A DNA stretch of 64,000 nucleotides from Bolinopsis microptera (Eukaryota > Ctenophora > Tentaculata > Lobata > Bolinopsidae). Of this stretch, positions 47,301 to 59,600 are shown piece by piece. The notes under the pieces were generated by a model, which saw only the letters and a list, made by a program, of their open reading frames with translations, was not told where the DNA came from and did not search any database. The position numbers were made by a program, and so were the translations under genes. Within the stretch, counting starts at the first letter, position 1; every line of letters starts with the position of its first letter. The DNA lies in assembly GCF_026151205.1 (NCBI RefSeq), contig NC_087078.1, forward strand, positions 9,626,675 through 9,690,674. Reading direction: 5' to 3'.

Positions 47301-48764
47301 TCATCCACTTAATCAAAAGGGTCTAGATAAACAATGTGATTTCATGTTTTTTTCATTCAAATTTCTGAATAGACTCTATTCAGAAACAATCGGGAATTTG
47401 AATGAAAGAAACATCAAATCATGAGACTCGATAACACTACACGAATCCACCAATGTGTTTTTGTTTCAGTGCCAACGTGGCGAATTCGGAGAAAATTGCA
47501 TCCCGATTTAAAATGTCATCTACTATGTTTTATTTACTTAAGAACGGAATTGAAAGGGATTAGCTCGAGATTAAAACAAGTTCGCTCACTGCGAGAAGTG
47601 CATACCGATAAGAGTTGCAGGATGGAAACCAGAACTATCAGCTTCATATCGATTTAACCTAACTTCTAGGAGCGTTCAAAATACATATATATATATAATA
47701 TACAAATATAAAACCGAAAGATTTGAATGTCGTACGATAAAATGTGCGATACCATTTATATTTTATTCATTTATACAGAATTGCCGGAGGATGTTGGTTT
47801 TTAACCTTGAGTAGATGATCTAAGTGTGGGTGTATAAATAACTCGGGGCTAACTCAGACTATGCTGAATTTAGTGCTGTATCACTGGGTAGGTGACATGA
47901 TTTATAATAACTCGGGGCTGACTATGCTGGATTTAGTGCTGTATCACTAGCCACTGGGTAGGTGACATAATTTCACTCTGATGGACTGGATTTAGGGCTG
48001 TTTCTGGGTTGGTGATGTTATTTCTGAGATGTAACAAAAGACTTTCTTCCTTCTTCTTCGAGTTTACGAAGGGACAAATATTTTACTAAAACGACTATTT
48101 GACTCGAGATTAAGATTGAGCATTGGTTACTCGAGAGAGATTAAACTATTAAAGACTAGATCTCTCCTGACGACCACCCACAGGCACAAGTATGATAGTG
48201 GGTATGAACGGGGAGCGGGGACTGGATAGGGGTTGGGGTGTATTTTAGCCATTATGCTGTCCTGAACCTCCTCTTAGAACTGTTGATAGGGCGGATCACA
48301 CGATCATCTCACAGTTTATGAATGAGTTAGAACCTTTTTGGAGTCAATTCGGTTTTAGATTTTAAACGTAATATGTAACATGTAAACTGTAAATTGTGCA
48401 CGTACTAAATAAGCTTTACTTTTATGAACAAGGTCGCATGCTTTTTGCATGCTTTTTTTTAAGAGTTCGGGAAACCGAAAAGCCACCCCCCCCTCCCCCC
48501 CCCCCCCCCCCCCCTCCCCCCCCCCCCCCCCCCCCCCCTCCCCCCCCCCCCCCCCCCCCCCCTCATGACCGGCCCAGCTAGTATTGCTCTTAATTTATCA
48601 CGCTTAATATTACGATCCAGTTTTGGCTCCGAGTCAAGTTTTGTACTGCAAACAAGAATAGGACCCTATTTCTACTTACCCTAAAACACACCACATAGGT
48701 GGAGATGAGGTGAAATTCCAATCTTTTCTGAAATTTCGAATAAAGAACTGATTTAACAGGATAT
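47301..48764. other. Non-coding region with C-rich low-complexity tract
   Basis: Two diverged copies of an AACTCGGGGCTGACTATGCTG block (47840-48000), an imperfect hairpin at 47337-47423, and a long run of C broken by single Ts at 48485-48562. No gene. Confidence 0.6.
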
Positions 48765-49045
48765 ACCGAATAATAACATCTGGTGAAGGTCGAAGGACAA
48801 GTCACGGACTAGTACTACAGCACAAAGAGCACTATCTCTCGCCCTTCAGATCATCCTTAGAACTAGAAGATCGACAGAGCTTAACCGTTAAATCATGATT
48901 ACACTCTTCAGCCAGCTTCACGATTTTTTTATAAAGAGATCGAAATGATTAAATCACTCTTCCTTGACCTTTACGCCTGATTTTATTTTATTTCACCTTT
49001 TTACTGCCACTACCAGTTCATGAAACACCTGGCGATCTTCAGAAA

Positions 49046-49053
49046 CTATAAAA
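49046..49053 (+). promoter_or_regulatory. TATA box of ShKT copy 2
   Basis: CTATAAAA within AGAAACTATAAAACAGG, 76 bp before the ATG, at the position equivalent to the TATA box of copy 1. Confidence 0.65.
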
Positions 49054-49128
49054 CAGGGACTTGCCTAAGAAGCTTTACAACTATTTGAACAGTTACACTT
49101 ACTAAAGTACCAAGTACAATTTGAACAC

Positions 49129-49530
49129 ATGTTTGTTTTTCTCACGATAATCTTTGCTCTGGTAGCTATAACAGTTCAGGAGGAATGCGCCGATCTAGAG
49201 GAATATGCGGAGGAATGTCCCAAGCTGGCTAGCCAAGGGTTTTGTGTGATAGGGAAATACAGTCGACAGTGCCCATTCTCTTGTGGACATTGCACGTGCA
49301 AAGACGCTATGGGCAAGGAAAAATGCGCGCAGTATAAAGAACAAGGAATGTGTAAAAGCCCAAGTGTGTTCTACAGCTGCATGGCGACCTGTGAGTGGTG
49401 CACGTGTAAAGATAAGACCAGTGAGGTTGGCTGTGACAACTACAAGCTTCAAGAGGAATGTGGGAGCAACCCTGTCGCTAACTACGAGTGTCCTGCTACA
49501 TGTGAGTTCTGTGATTTACAGGATTCCTAG
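49129..49530 (+). CDS. Secreted protein with three ShKT domains (copy 2)
   Basis: 133 residues, one exon, same length as the copy at 40519-40920. A signal peptide (MFVFLTIIFALVAITVQ) precedes three six-cysteine ShKT units whose ends read SCGHC, TCEWC and TCEFC. Linkers are shared with copy 1 (TCKDAM, CKDK, VGC.NYKL, ANFECPATC versus ANYECPATC). The protein is more acidic than copy 1. Surface residues differ much more than the cysteine framework, as expected for a secreted pair that has diversified. No intron is evident. A TATA box lies 76 bp before the ATG. Function is unknown; do not infer toxin activity from the fold alone. Confidence 0.85.
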   Translation: MFVFLTIIFALVAITVQEECADLEEYAEECPKLASQGFCVIGKYSRQCPFSCGHCTCKDAMGKEKCAQYKEQGMCKSPSVFYSCMATCEWCTCKDKTSEVGCDNYKLQEECGSNPVANYECPATCEFCDLQDS

Positions 49531-50691
49531 ATAATGTAACCAACATCGCACTGGTTATAATATTAAAGGGAAACCGTGACGTTGGAGCATGGAACAACGC
49601 AAAGACAGGAGTTTTACAGAAGAAGTGTTACGGAATACCTCCATCAAGGAATTCATTTGATGATTGATTTTTAGACGAATTAGATTAAATTGAAATAATT
49701 TTAATTAAACTGAATTTTTAATTGAATTGAACATAACATTATGCAAATATTAGAAGGACATTCTCCAAGACAATCCTTATAAATCTCAAACACAATTCAA
49801 TCGATATAAGAAGCCACAAAAAACCTAAATTTTGCATTTATAATTAAAAGATTAAAGCTAAATTAGCTTTGTTAATAGTTATGTTCATGGTGTTGCAGCT
49901 ATGATAAAGGTTTGTTAATAATATAATAATAACCACAGTTCATGGAAGCTTTAAAAAAATATACGTCCGGGGGAGGGGGGTCGTTTTCAAAATTCGGACA
50001 CATCCGGACAGGGGGAGGGGGTGGTATAACAATTTGCAATTTTGACGGACGTCCTAAGTATTTAATATGGCCCCTTGGTCTTTGGCTCTCAATATTTCAC
50101 TAACCCGTTATATGGTTATTGAAGTAGATAATCTTTGCGTGGCTCACCTGGATATTGGATGATTTTACAAGCATGGTGTTTCCTCCGGAGTCCGGTTACA
50201 CATGCAGAGCGAATAATTCACCAAACTAAACCAATAAGTAATTTTAGATTGTTATATTTTTCTATATAATTTATATAACAAGTATATTGACGTAGTGGAT
50301 GGTTGAGGGGGTTTCAAGCACAGGTCACTCTCAAATCCTAAAGATAAGCAGTGGCCTTCGGCACTTGAAACCTCTTCAAACCTCCCCTGATGTATTTATT
50401 ATTGATATTGTTTGATTGTGCCGTAAAAATAAATATTTGTTTTATTAAATATTTGTTTTATTAATTTAATAATTGGTTAATATCAATAATCCTGAGACTG
50501 AGAGTTAATATGATTAATTAACAAGCTCATAAATGATAACGTACGTACTAATTATACACGCAATTCTCTACATTGAATTGTTTAATGGCACTGCCATAGT
50601 ATAAACATGTTGTATGCACGACTTACCAGGTGATAACTATAAAATTTGAGACAGAAATGAGTTTTAAAATTTATTTCACCATGAAGCGCTA

Positions 50692-50911
50692 CACAGGAGG
50701 ACTATACTTATAGTGCAAAGAAACTGCTGCTAACTGCACTGCTCACTGCTGCTCACTGCTGCTCTTTGCTGCTCACTGCTGCTCACTCATCACTGCTGCT
50801 CAATGCTGCTAACTGCTGCTATGGGCGGGCGCGCGACAGCAGCAGTGAGCAACAGTGAGCAGCAGTGAGCAGCAGTTTTCAGCAGTTTCTTTGCACTATA
50901 GTCCTCCTGTG
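50692..50911. mobile_element. Hairpin MITE rich in GCTGCT repeats
   Basis: A 220-bp near-palindrome beginning CACAGGAGGACTATA and ending in its complement, flanked by GCTA on both sides (50688-50691, 50912-50915). The arms are built of CACTGCTGCT-type repeats, so the transcript would fold into one long hairpin. Confidence 0.7.
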
Positions 50912-51106
50912 GCTAGTGCTTTCAAATTTTGGGAAGCTTTCATAGAATGATATCGTAATTTACTCAAGTCTGACTGATCACTTTTAATAAGCGAAGACCC
51001 CCGTCCCCCAGTAGGGTTTTTGACCCCTAATTAAATCGGAGGAAGAAGTGTTGTCAGTTTCTGAGACCGTCACCAAAACATTTTCCGCAAATTATATTTA
51101 TAGGCT

Positions 51107-51587
51107 ATTTGACCAAAACCCATAATCATGGGTAGAGTGGACCGCTGCCAGTGTCTCTCTTTCCCAAACAAAAGGAAATGATATTAATTTGATTGACCGT
51201 TCTCAAATGCAAAATGATACCGAGAATGAAATCGGTCGCTCGCTTTTCCCATTCATTCACGGCTTACAATTAATCACATGCTGTAAAAATTCCTTTGGGT
51301 TGCGTTCGGGTCGATATACCTAGTATTTCGGGATAAGGGTGGTACTGGTAGTTAGTGAATTAGCTGAAGTTTATTGAATCTTTATTGCTGAGTACAGCCG
51401 CCTTCGGATAGTTCTTCTTAATCTATTACAATTGTAAATTAATGGGAAAAGCGAGCGACCTATTTCATTCTCGGTATCATTTTGCATTTGAGAACGGTCA
51501 ATCAAATTAATATCATTTCCTTTTGTTTGGGAAAGAGAGACACTGGCAGCGGTCCACTCTACCCATGATTATGGGTTTTGGTCAAAT
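51107..51587. mobile_element. MITE with about 160-bp inverted repeats
   Basis: The arm 51107-51270 (ATTTGACCAAAACCCATAATCATGG...) is the near-perfect complement of 51428-51587; the unrelated spacer is about 155 bp. No coding capacity. Target duplication not clear. Confidence 0.7.
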
Positions 51588-52389
51588 ATCATCTCTTTTT
51601 GATTATAATGTCAGGGTACTTTATAAAGTCGAAATATAAACTGATGTCTTCATTATTATAAGGAGGAGTTTCAACGATTTCGAAATTTTTCCTTTAAAAA
51701 CATTTCCTTGTGTTTAAGTAAGCATATTGGTCTATCACTGACTGAACATAAAACATTATAATCATTCAAGTTGCCATTAAATTCATATATAATGACATTG
51801 AACTGTCGTGGTAAAGCAGAATTTGTTCGAAATCACGAATGAGCAAAATTCTCACTGTTCGCACGTGCAAACCTTGAGCGGACGTTGCGTGCGCATCCAA
51901 TACTGAATCGCCGTAAATTTTTGCATAGTGGTATTTTATATATAGTTTGATAAGCGTGCAAAGTTTCAAAAGATTTCAAATAGAACTTGGATCACAACGG
52001 GACTCCAAAGTTGATAAAAATCGTGAAAACACCAATTTTCAGTGATTTTAGCAATTTTTAATCAATTTGGCCGTGTCCTCACGTGTGCAACTTTTCGATT
52101 TTCAACTTTAAAACTAGCCTAATGCACAATTTATACCTATAGGAAGCAGAACTGAGCTCCACAACCCAAGGGATAGCCCAACACCAGAGAATACTAAATC
52201 GCAAAATTGACGTTTTTATAAAATAATCTTTCAAAAAAGCACTAACTTCAAAGGCAAATATCTTTATGAAGGAGTAAGATAAGAAAACTTTCCGGTAGAT
52301 TTTCAGAATGCTTGAACAATTATCTAAGATGAAAATTTCCTCAGATGTTGAAAAAAATTACTTTTAAATGGTGTAAAATCAATTTTAAA

Positions 52390-54900
52390 GAGTTCATGAA
52401 TCCGAGATTTTGGAAACATTTTGGAAACATGTGACAGAATTGTGACAGAATTGTGACCGATTTGGAAACATGCCCTTGTAGCCGTAATTTTGCCTGGACT
52501 GACTTGGAATCGATCTGGCATGGTAGAGGGACATGTGTACTATCATTTCTAACCACTCAGAAGTGCGAAATATTGCCCTGGTTCATGGAATGAACGAAAT
52601 GAACAAAAAATGAACATTATCCTAGAATCGCCTGAATTGAGCTGAAACCGATTGGGATCGATTGGTAATGATACCAGGAGTGTCCCTGAGAAGTTTGGTG
52701 GGTCTAGCATGTTAAGAAAGGGCTCTGGGGCAATGTTTCCATTTTGGTTTCAGAGTAGTTGAGATCGTGGAAACATTTGTGACCGATTTGGAAACATGCC
52801 CTTGTAGCCGTAATTTTTGTTCATGTTTCATGCTACCCTGATCATTCTGAGCCGAAATTATTTTTTTCGGTTTTCGAAGTTCGATATATACGATTTTGGA
52901 CTCGAGGGTTTCCCTTTGTGGTGCGATCTCGGAAGGCAGGCCTCCCCTTCGCAATACGAGCTTGGAAGCGGGAGCTCTGCTTTCAGAGGTACGTATCGAG
53001 AATGTCTGAATACTGGATTAGATGTAGTGTAGGGTATAATTTAATGTTAACACTAGCTAATGTTAACTCTAATTGTTATTAGCTTATAATAACACATATA
53101 TGACATTCAAGTGCATTTTAAAGCAATTTGCCCTGAAGTATGATAATTATAACCAGTTTTATCGTGTTCGCCGTCCTCGAAAACATAGGGTTACATGATT
53201 TTCACTTCGATTTTCATTAACAAATAATCCTTATATTTCCAAATCTCTGCTCTGGCCCAGCTCCATGCTGGGTTTCAGAAGGTGATATCATGCTGCGATA
53301 ATTGCGCAGCTCCTCTAATTGGATCCAATTACACTCGATACACTATATTATTCCATATAAGGCCTGATCAAGTAGCTTGAGCTCGGAAAACAAGCTCTGC
53401 TGACGTCATAGTCACGTGCGCGCGTGACCTCAGGCTCATCATCACGTGACCTCAGACCCAACCAATTGGGTTCTGGCCGCGCCTGGTCAGCCGGAGCCCC
53501 CTGTCACCCGATCTTGAGGTGACGTACGACACCTCGTTAACCCAATCAATGTCTGGAAGGCTGCAAATTTTCACATGCCAAATCCCTAAGATTCTTAAAG
53601 AGTTGTACGAGATGACGATACATAGAGGCCGCAGAATTGGGGGACTACCAGATCCTGGTGGAACCTAAGCGATCCATGATATCACGACAGGCCCTACGAG
53701 AATGACTCGTACCCCCCCCCCCCCCCCCATTTCGTTCATTAATGTTTCAAAATGTTTAAAAAATGTTCCATGAACCAGGGCAATATTTCGCACTTCTGAA
53801 CCAGGGGTGTAGGAAGGGGGGGGGGGGGGGCAGGGGGGCCATCCATGAAATCTGGGCAACTTTTTCAAAGTTTTTCTGGAAACTACTTTTGTTCGTGTTT
53901 CATGCTATCCTGATCATTCTGAGCCGAAATTATGATTTTCGGTTTTCGAAGTCCGCACCTACCCTTCGATATACGATTTTGGACTCGAGGGTTCCCCTTT
54001 GTGATGCGATCTCGGAAGGCAGGCCTCCCCTTCGCAATACGAGCTTGGAAGCAGGAGCTCTGCTTTCAGAGGTAAACATTGCCCCAGAGCCCTTTCTGGA
54101 CATGCTAGACCCACCAAACTTCTCAGGGACACTTGTGGTATCATTACCAATCGATCCCAATCGGTTTCAGCTCATTTCAGGCGATTCTAGGATAATGTTC
54201 ATTTTTTGTTCATTTCGTTCATTCCATGAACCAGGGCAATATTTCGCACTTCTGAGTGGTTAGAAATGATAGTACACATGTCCCTCTACCATGCCAGATC
54301 GATTCCAAGTCAGTCCAGGCAGAATTACGGCTACAAGGGCATGTTTCCAAATCGGTCACAAATGTTTCCACGATCTCAACTACTCTGAAACCAAAATGGA
54401 AACATTGCCCCAGAGCCCTTTCTTAACATGCTAGACCCACCAAACTTCTCAGGGACACTTCTAGTATCACTACCAATCGATCCCAATCGGTTTCAGCTCA
54501 TTTCAGGCGATTCTAGGATAATGTTAATTTTTTGTTCATTTCGTTCATTCCATGAACCAGGGCAATATTTCGCACTTCTGAGTGGTTAGAAATGATAGTA
54601 CACATGTCCCTCTACCATGCCAGATCGATTACAAGTCAGTCCAGGCAGAATTACGGCTACAAGGGCATGTTTACAAATCGGTCACAAATGTTTCCACGAT
54701 CTCAACTACTCTGAAACCAAAATGGAAACATTGCCCCAGAGCCCTTTCTGAACATGCTAGACCCACCAAACTTCTTAGGGACACTTGTGGTATCAATACC
54801 AACCGATACCAATCGGTTTCAGCTCAGTCCAGGGCATTCTGAGACAATGTTCATTTTTTGTTCATTTCATTCATTCCATGAATCAGGGAAATATTTCACA
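52390..54900. repeat. Cluster of roughly 330-bp dispersed repeats in both orientations
   Basis: A unit containing CATGCTAGACCCACCAAACT, TTCATTCCATGAACCAGGGC and TACGGCTACAAGGGCATGTT occurs in tandem at 54080-54400, 54400-54730 and partly to 54850, and inverted at 52420-52800. A second block (GATCATTCTGAGCCGAAATT to GCTCTGCTTTCAGAGGTA) stands at 52815-52990 and again at 53885-54075. Poly-C at 53710-53730 and poly-G at 53816-53840 punctuate the region. No coding region found. Confidence 0.75.
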
Positions 54901-56684
54901 GGAGGCTAAAAATGTTAGTACTCATGACACTGTATCATACCAGGGCAAATCCAACTCAGTTTACGGACATATACAGCCAAAAATATGTTTTTAATCCTGT
55001 CACAAATGTTTCCACGAACTCGGATTCATCTTCTGATTTTAAAAGTTATTACTTTGTCGAAAATCAAGTTTTAAAAACGGTTAAATTGATGACGTCATCA
55101 AGGGGTGTTTGTGACGTCAAATAATTTTTGTATACAATGTAAACTAAAGTGTAAACAATTATTTTCAAGACCTGTGGTCGGAAATGGCTGTATCTTTTAT
55201 ACTTTTGAATCTATGGACACTTAAATTTAGGATACAATTGACTACATTTGACTGTCAAAGCGTCTATCCCTGAATATATCACGACAATCTGTCGTAAAAC
55301 AGGGGTTCTAGAAAACCCACTTCCCAATGCTACTGAAACTTGAAACTTTTTTTGTAGTCGATTTGTCAACGTCTAGACGCCCTGAAAATTTGCAGGGCGT
55401 TTCACATCTCTAACTCAATTTTAACATGGTTTTTAAGGCACCTGAATATGGCAATTTTCGGTTTTTTACCGAATTTCGTATAACATGCTGGCGCGTATTT
55501 TGCGCAAATTTCTTAAAAAACCTCCACATAACTATTTCTTATTCCTGTCATCTTTGACATTGAATTAGAATGTTTTGAACTTAAATATACCTGCTAAACT
55601 ACTTTCGATGTGTCTTAATGCCTGAAAAACAATAAAGGGGTATAATAGTAAAGGGGGTATAATAGTAAAGGGGGTAAATAGTAAAGGGGGTAAATAGTAT
55701 TGTGAATATAAGAGGCACGGTCATGCTTGCCAGCATTGTGATTATTTCGATACTTGGGCAACTGGGCCAAACTTTTTGAAAAAGCACATTTCACTTCAAT
55801 TCATGTGTTCAACTAAGTTTACAAAAAAATTAAATATCAGAAAAAAAAACATTTAATTGAATTATTAATCATTGACATTCGTACAATGTACAAAATCCTT
55901 TAAACCGTTTAGGAAACGAATGCGTGCTCCCCGTCATATTTAGCTTCATGTAACATGACGTGTGAAGTGGCGGTGGATGCCCGGTCGCGCGCTACTGCAA
56001 GCGAGAGGGCTCTGGTTAGAGCAACCCATTGTAATTGTATATTGTATTCTATTGTAAATAATATGATAATTTAAAGAGAACAACTCGACTAATTGTTACC
56101 AATGGCAATTGATTGTTAAATAAAAACACTTGCTCAAACGATACCAGTACTTAACCAGTACTTGAAAACAGTACTTGAAAACAGTACTTGAAAACAGCTG
56201 TTAAAATTTTAACTTTAATAGGATGTTTTGGATATGACTCAGTTATTGGTTATTGAAAACAAAAATTGGTCTAATCAAATTTTAATCGTGGTTTCGAGTT
56301 CACAATCACATACAAATCACAAACTGTTGATGGTATTTTTACAATGTTTTATCTAAGGTTAAGTTAAGTAATGTTTTTTCCGTGTTTCAATTGTTAATCC
56401 ATCATATCACACACAGCAGAGATCGGTTAAGGTGTCACGTGACTTTTTGGTTTTGTAGATCTGCAATGAGAGACACGGGCGTTATCTCATTTTTAGTCTA
56501 TTGCTTTTAATTGAAAAGTAGCAAGTTATCAAATACGTTTACTGTCCGTTAGATTAGCGGTTTCTCTTAAATTGAAAGAAACTTAGATGGGTAAAATTGA
56601 AAATGTTAGACATTCTATAAAACTAAAAGGCAAGATTCACGTAATTTTAAATTTACCTACGAAGTTATACAGCATACCTGTCAG

Positions 56685-59600
56685 TTATTCCAAATTTTTG
56701 CAGTGATGTTTTTTCAGGTGAGCTATAAGAGCATTATCAGTTGTATGCCCTGCAAACTCAACTGATAGTTTGTTCGCCAATGGGGTGTGTCTGGGTGTCA
56801 AAGATCTTCAAGGTGGGTGCTACTTGTGATGAACTCTAGAAGGATGGGGTGGTAATACTCGGTCTGGCCGTCTGGAAGCCCATAGAATTCCAGTTCAGAA
56901 ACCGAGTAAGGAGGTGCGGCTACTGATGAGAAGCCTCCTTAAAGTTTTTTTGGGTTAGAAACGACATCTGGGTCCCTACCCTCGCACAAGATTATTCTCA
57001 ATTTTCTTGTTGTGTTCCACAACTATACTTCTGTATACTTCAGTGATTGGGCTGATGACTCCAGTGAAAGGGCTGGTGACTCTAGTGAAAGTGCTGGTGA
57101 CGATGAGAAAGACCATAAACCAGGGATTCCTTCGGGAGCATGTAAGATTATATCCAAAGTTTGTTCGCCAATGGGGTGTGTCTGGGTGTCAAAGATCTTC
57201 AAGGTGGGTGCTACTTGTGATGAACTCTAGAAGGATGGGGTGGTAATACTCGGTCTGGCCGTCTGGAAGCCCATAGAATTCCAGTTCAGAAACCGAGTAA
57301 GGAGGTGCGGCTACTGATGAGAAGCCTCCTTAAAGTTTTTTTGGGTTAGAAACGACATCTGGGTCCCTACCCTCGCACAAGATTATTCTCAATTTTCTTG
57401 TTGTGTTCCACAACTATACTTCTGTATACTTCAGTGATTGGGCTGATGACTCCAGTGAAAGGGCTGGTGACTCTAGTGAAAGTGCTGGTGACGATGAGAA
57501 AGACCATAAACCAGGGATTCCTTCGGGAGCATGTAAGATTATATCCAAAGTTTGTTCGCCAATGGGGTGTGTCTGGGTGTCAAAGATCTTCAAGGTGGGT
57601 GCTACTTGTGATGAACTCTAGAAGGATGGGGTGGTAATACTCGGTCTGGCCGTCTGGAAGCCCATAGAATTCCAGTTCAGAAACCGAGTAAGGAGGTGCG
57701 GCTACTGATGAGAAGCCTCCTTAAAGTTTTTTTGGGTTAGAAACGACATCTGGGTCCCTACCCTCGCACAAGATTATTCTCAATTTTCTTGTTGTGTTCC
57801 ACAACTATACTTCTGTATACTTCAGTGATTGGGCTGATGACTCCAGTGAAAGGGCTGGTGACTCTAGTGAAAGTGCTGGTGACGATGAGAAAGACCATAA
57901 ACCAGGGATTCCTTCGGGAGCATGTAAGATTATATCCAAAGTTTGTTCGCCAATGGGGTGTGTCTGGGTGTCAAAGATCTTCAAGGTGGGTGCTACTTGT
58001 GATGAACTCTAGAAGGATGGGGTGGTAATACTCGGTCTGGCCGTCTGGAAGCCCATAGAATTCCAGTTCAGAAACCGAGTAAGGAGGTGCGGCTACTGAT
58101 GAGAAGCCTCCTTAAAGTTTTTTTGGGTTAGAAACGACATCTGGGTCCCTACCCTCGCACAAGATTATTCTCAATTTTCTTGTTGTGTTCCACAACTATA
58201 CTTCTGTATACTTCAGTGATTGGGCTGATGACTCCAGTGAAAGGGCTGGTGACTCTAGTGAAAGTGCTGGTGACGATGAGAAAGACCATAAACCAGGGAT
58301 TCCTTCGGGAGCATGTAAGATTATATCCAAAGTTTGTTCGCCAATGGGGTGTGTCTGGGTGTCAAAGATCTTCAAGGTGGGTGCTACTTGTGATGAACTC
58401 TAGAAGGATGGGGTGGTAATACTCGGTCTGGCCGTCTGGAAGCCCATAGAATTCCAGTTCAGAAACCGAGTAAGGAGGTGCGGCTACTGATGAGAAGCCT
58501 CCTTAAAGTTTTTTTGGGTTAGAAACGACATCTGGGTCCCTACCCTCGCACAAGATTATTCTCAATTTTCTTGTTGTGTTCCACAACTATACTTCTGTAT
58601 ACTTCAGTGATTGGGCTGATGACTCCAGTGAAAGGGCTGGTGACTCTAGTGAAAGTGCTGGTGACGATGAGAAAGACCATAAACCAGGGATTCCTTCGGG
58701 AGCATGTAAGATTATATCCAAAGTTTGTTCGCCAATGGGGTGTGTCTGGGTGTCAAAGATCTTCAAGGTGGGTGCTACTTGTGATGAACTCTAGAAGGAT
58801 GGGGTGGTAATACTCGGTCTGGCCGTCTGGAAGCCCATAGAATTCCAGTTCAGAAACCGAGTAAGGAGGTGCGGCTACTGATGAGAAGCCTCCTTAAAGT
58901 TTTTTTGGGTTAGAAACGACATCTGGGTCCCTACCCTCGCACAAGATTATTCTCAATTTTCTTGTTGTGTTCCACAACTATACTTCTGTATACTTCAGTG
59001 ATTGGGCTGATGACTCCAGTGAAAGGGCTGGTGACTCTAGTGAAAGTGCTGGTGACGATGAGAAAGACCATAAACCAGGGATTCCTTCGGGAGCATGTAA
59101 GATTATATCCAAAGTTTGTTCGCCAATGGGGTGTGTCTGGGTGTCAAAGATCTTCAAGGTGGGTGCTACTTGTGATGAACTCTAGAAGGATGGGGTGGTA
59201 ATACTCGGTCTGGCCGTCTGGAAGCCCATAGAATTCCAGTTCAGAAACCGAGTAAGGAGGTGCGGCTACTGATGAGAAGCCTCCTTAAAGTTTTTTTGGG
59301 TTAGAAACGACATCTGGGTCCCTACCCTCGCACAAGATTATTCTCAATTTTCTTGTTGTGTTCCACAACTATACTTCTGTATACTTCAGTGATTGGGCTG
59401 ATGACTCCAGTGAAAGGGCTGGTGACTCTAGTGAAAGTGCTGGTGACGATGAGAAAGACCATAAACCAGGGATTCCTTCGGGAGCATGTAAGATTATATC
59501 CAAAGTTTGTTCGCCAATGGGGTGTGTCTGGGTGTCAAAGATCTTCAAGGTGGGTGCTACTTGTGATGAACTCTAGAAGGATGGGGTGGTAATACTCGGT

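Larger units (their letters stand above)
48765..49530 (+). repeat. Right arm of the inverted ShKT gene duplication
   Basis: Counterpart of 40519-41310. Upstream blocks shared in inverted order include AACATCTGGTGAAGG, GTCACGGACTAGTACTACAG, the GAAGATCGACAGAGCTTAAC block and ACACTCTTCAGCCAGCTTCA, then the TATA box and the coding region. Confidence 0.75.

Noticed and set aside
48396..48581. Open frame with a long proline run
   Set aside because: It is the translation of a poly-C low-complexity tract; no start context or homologous flank.
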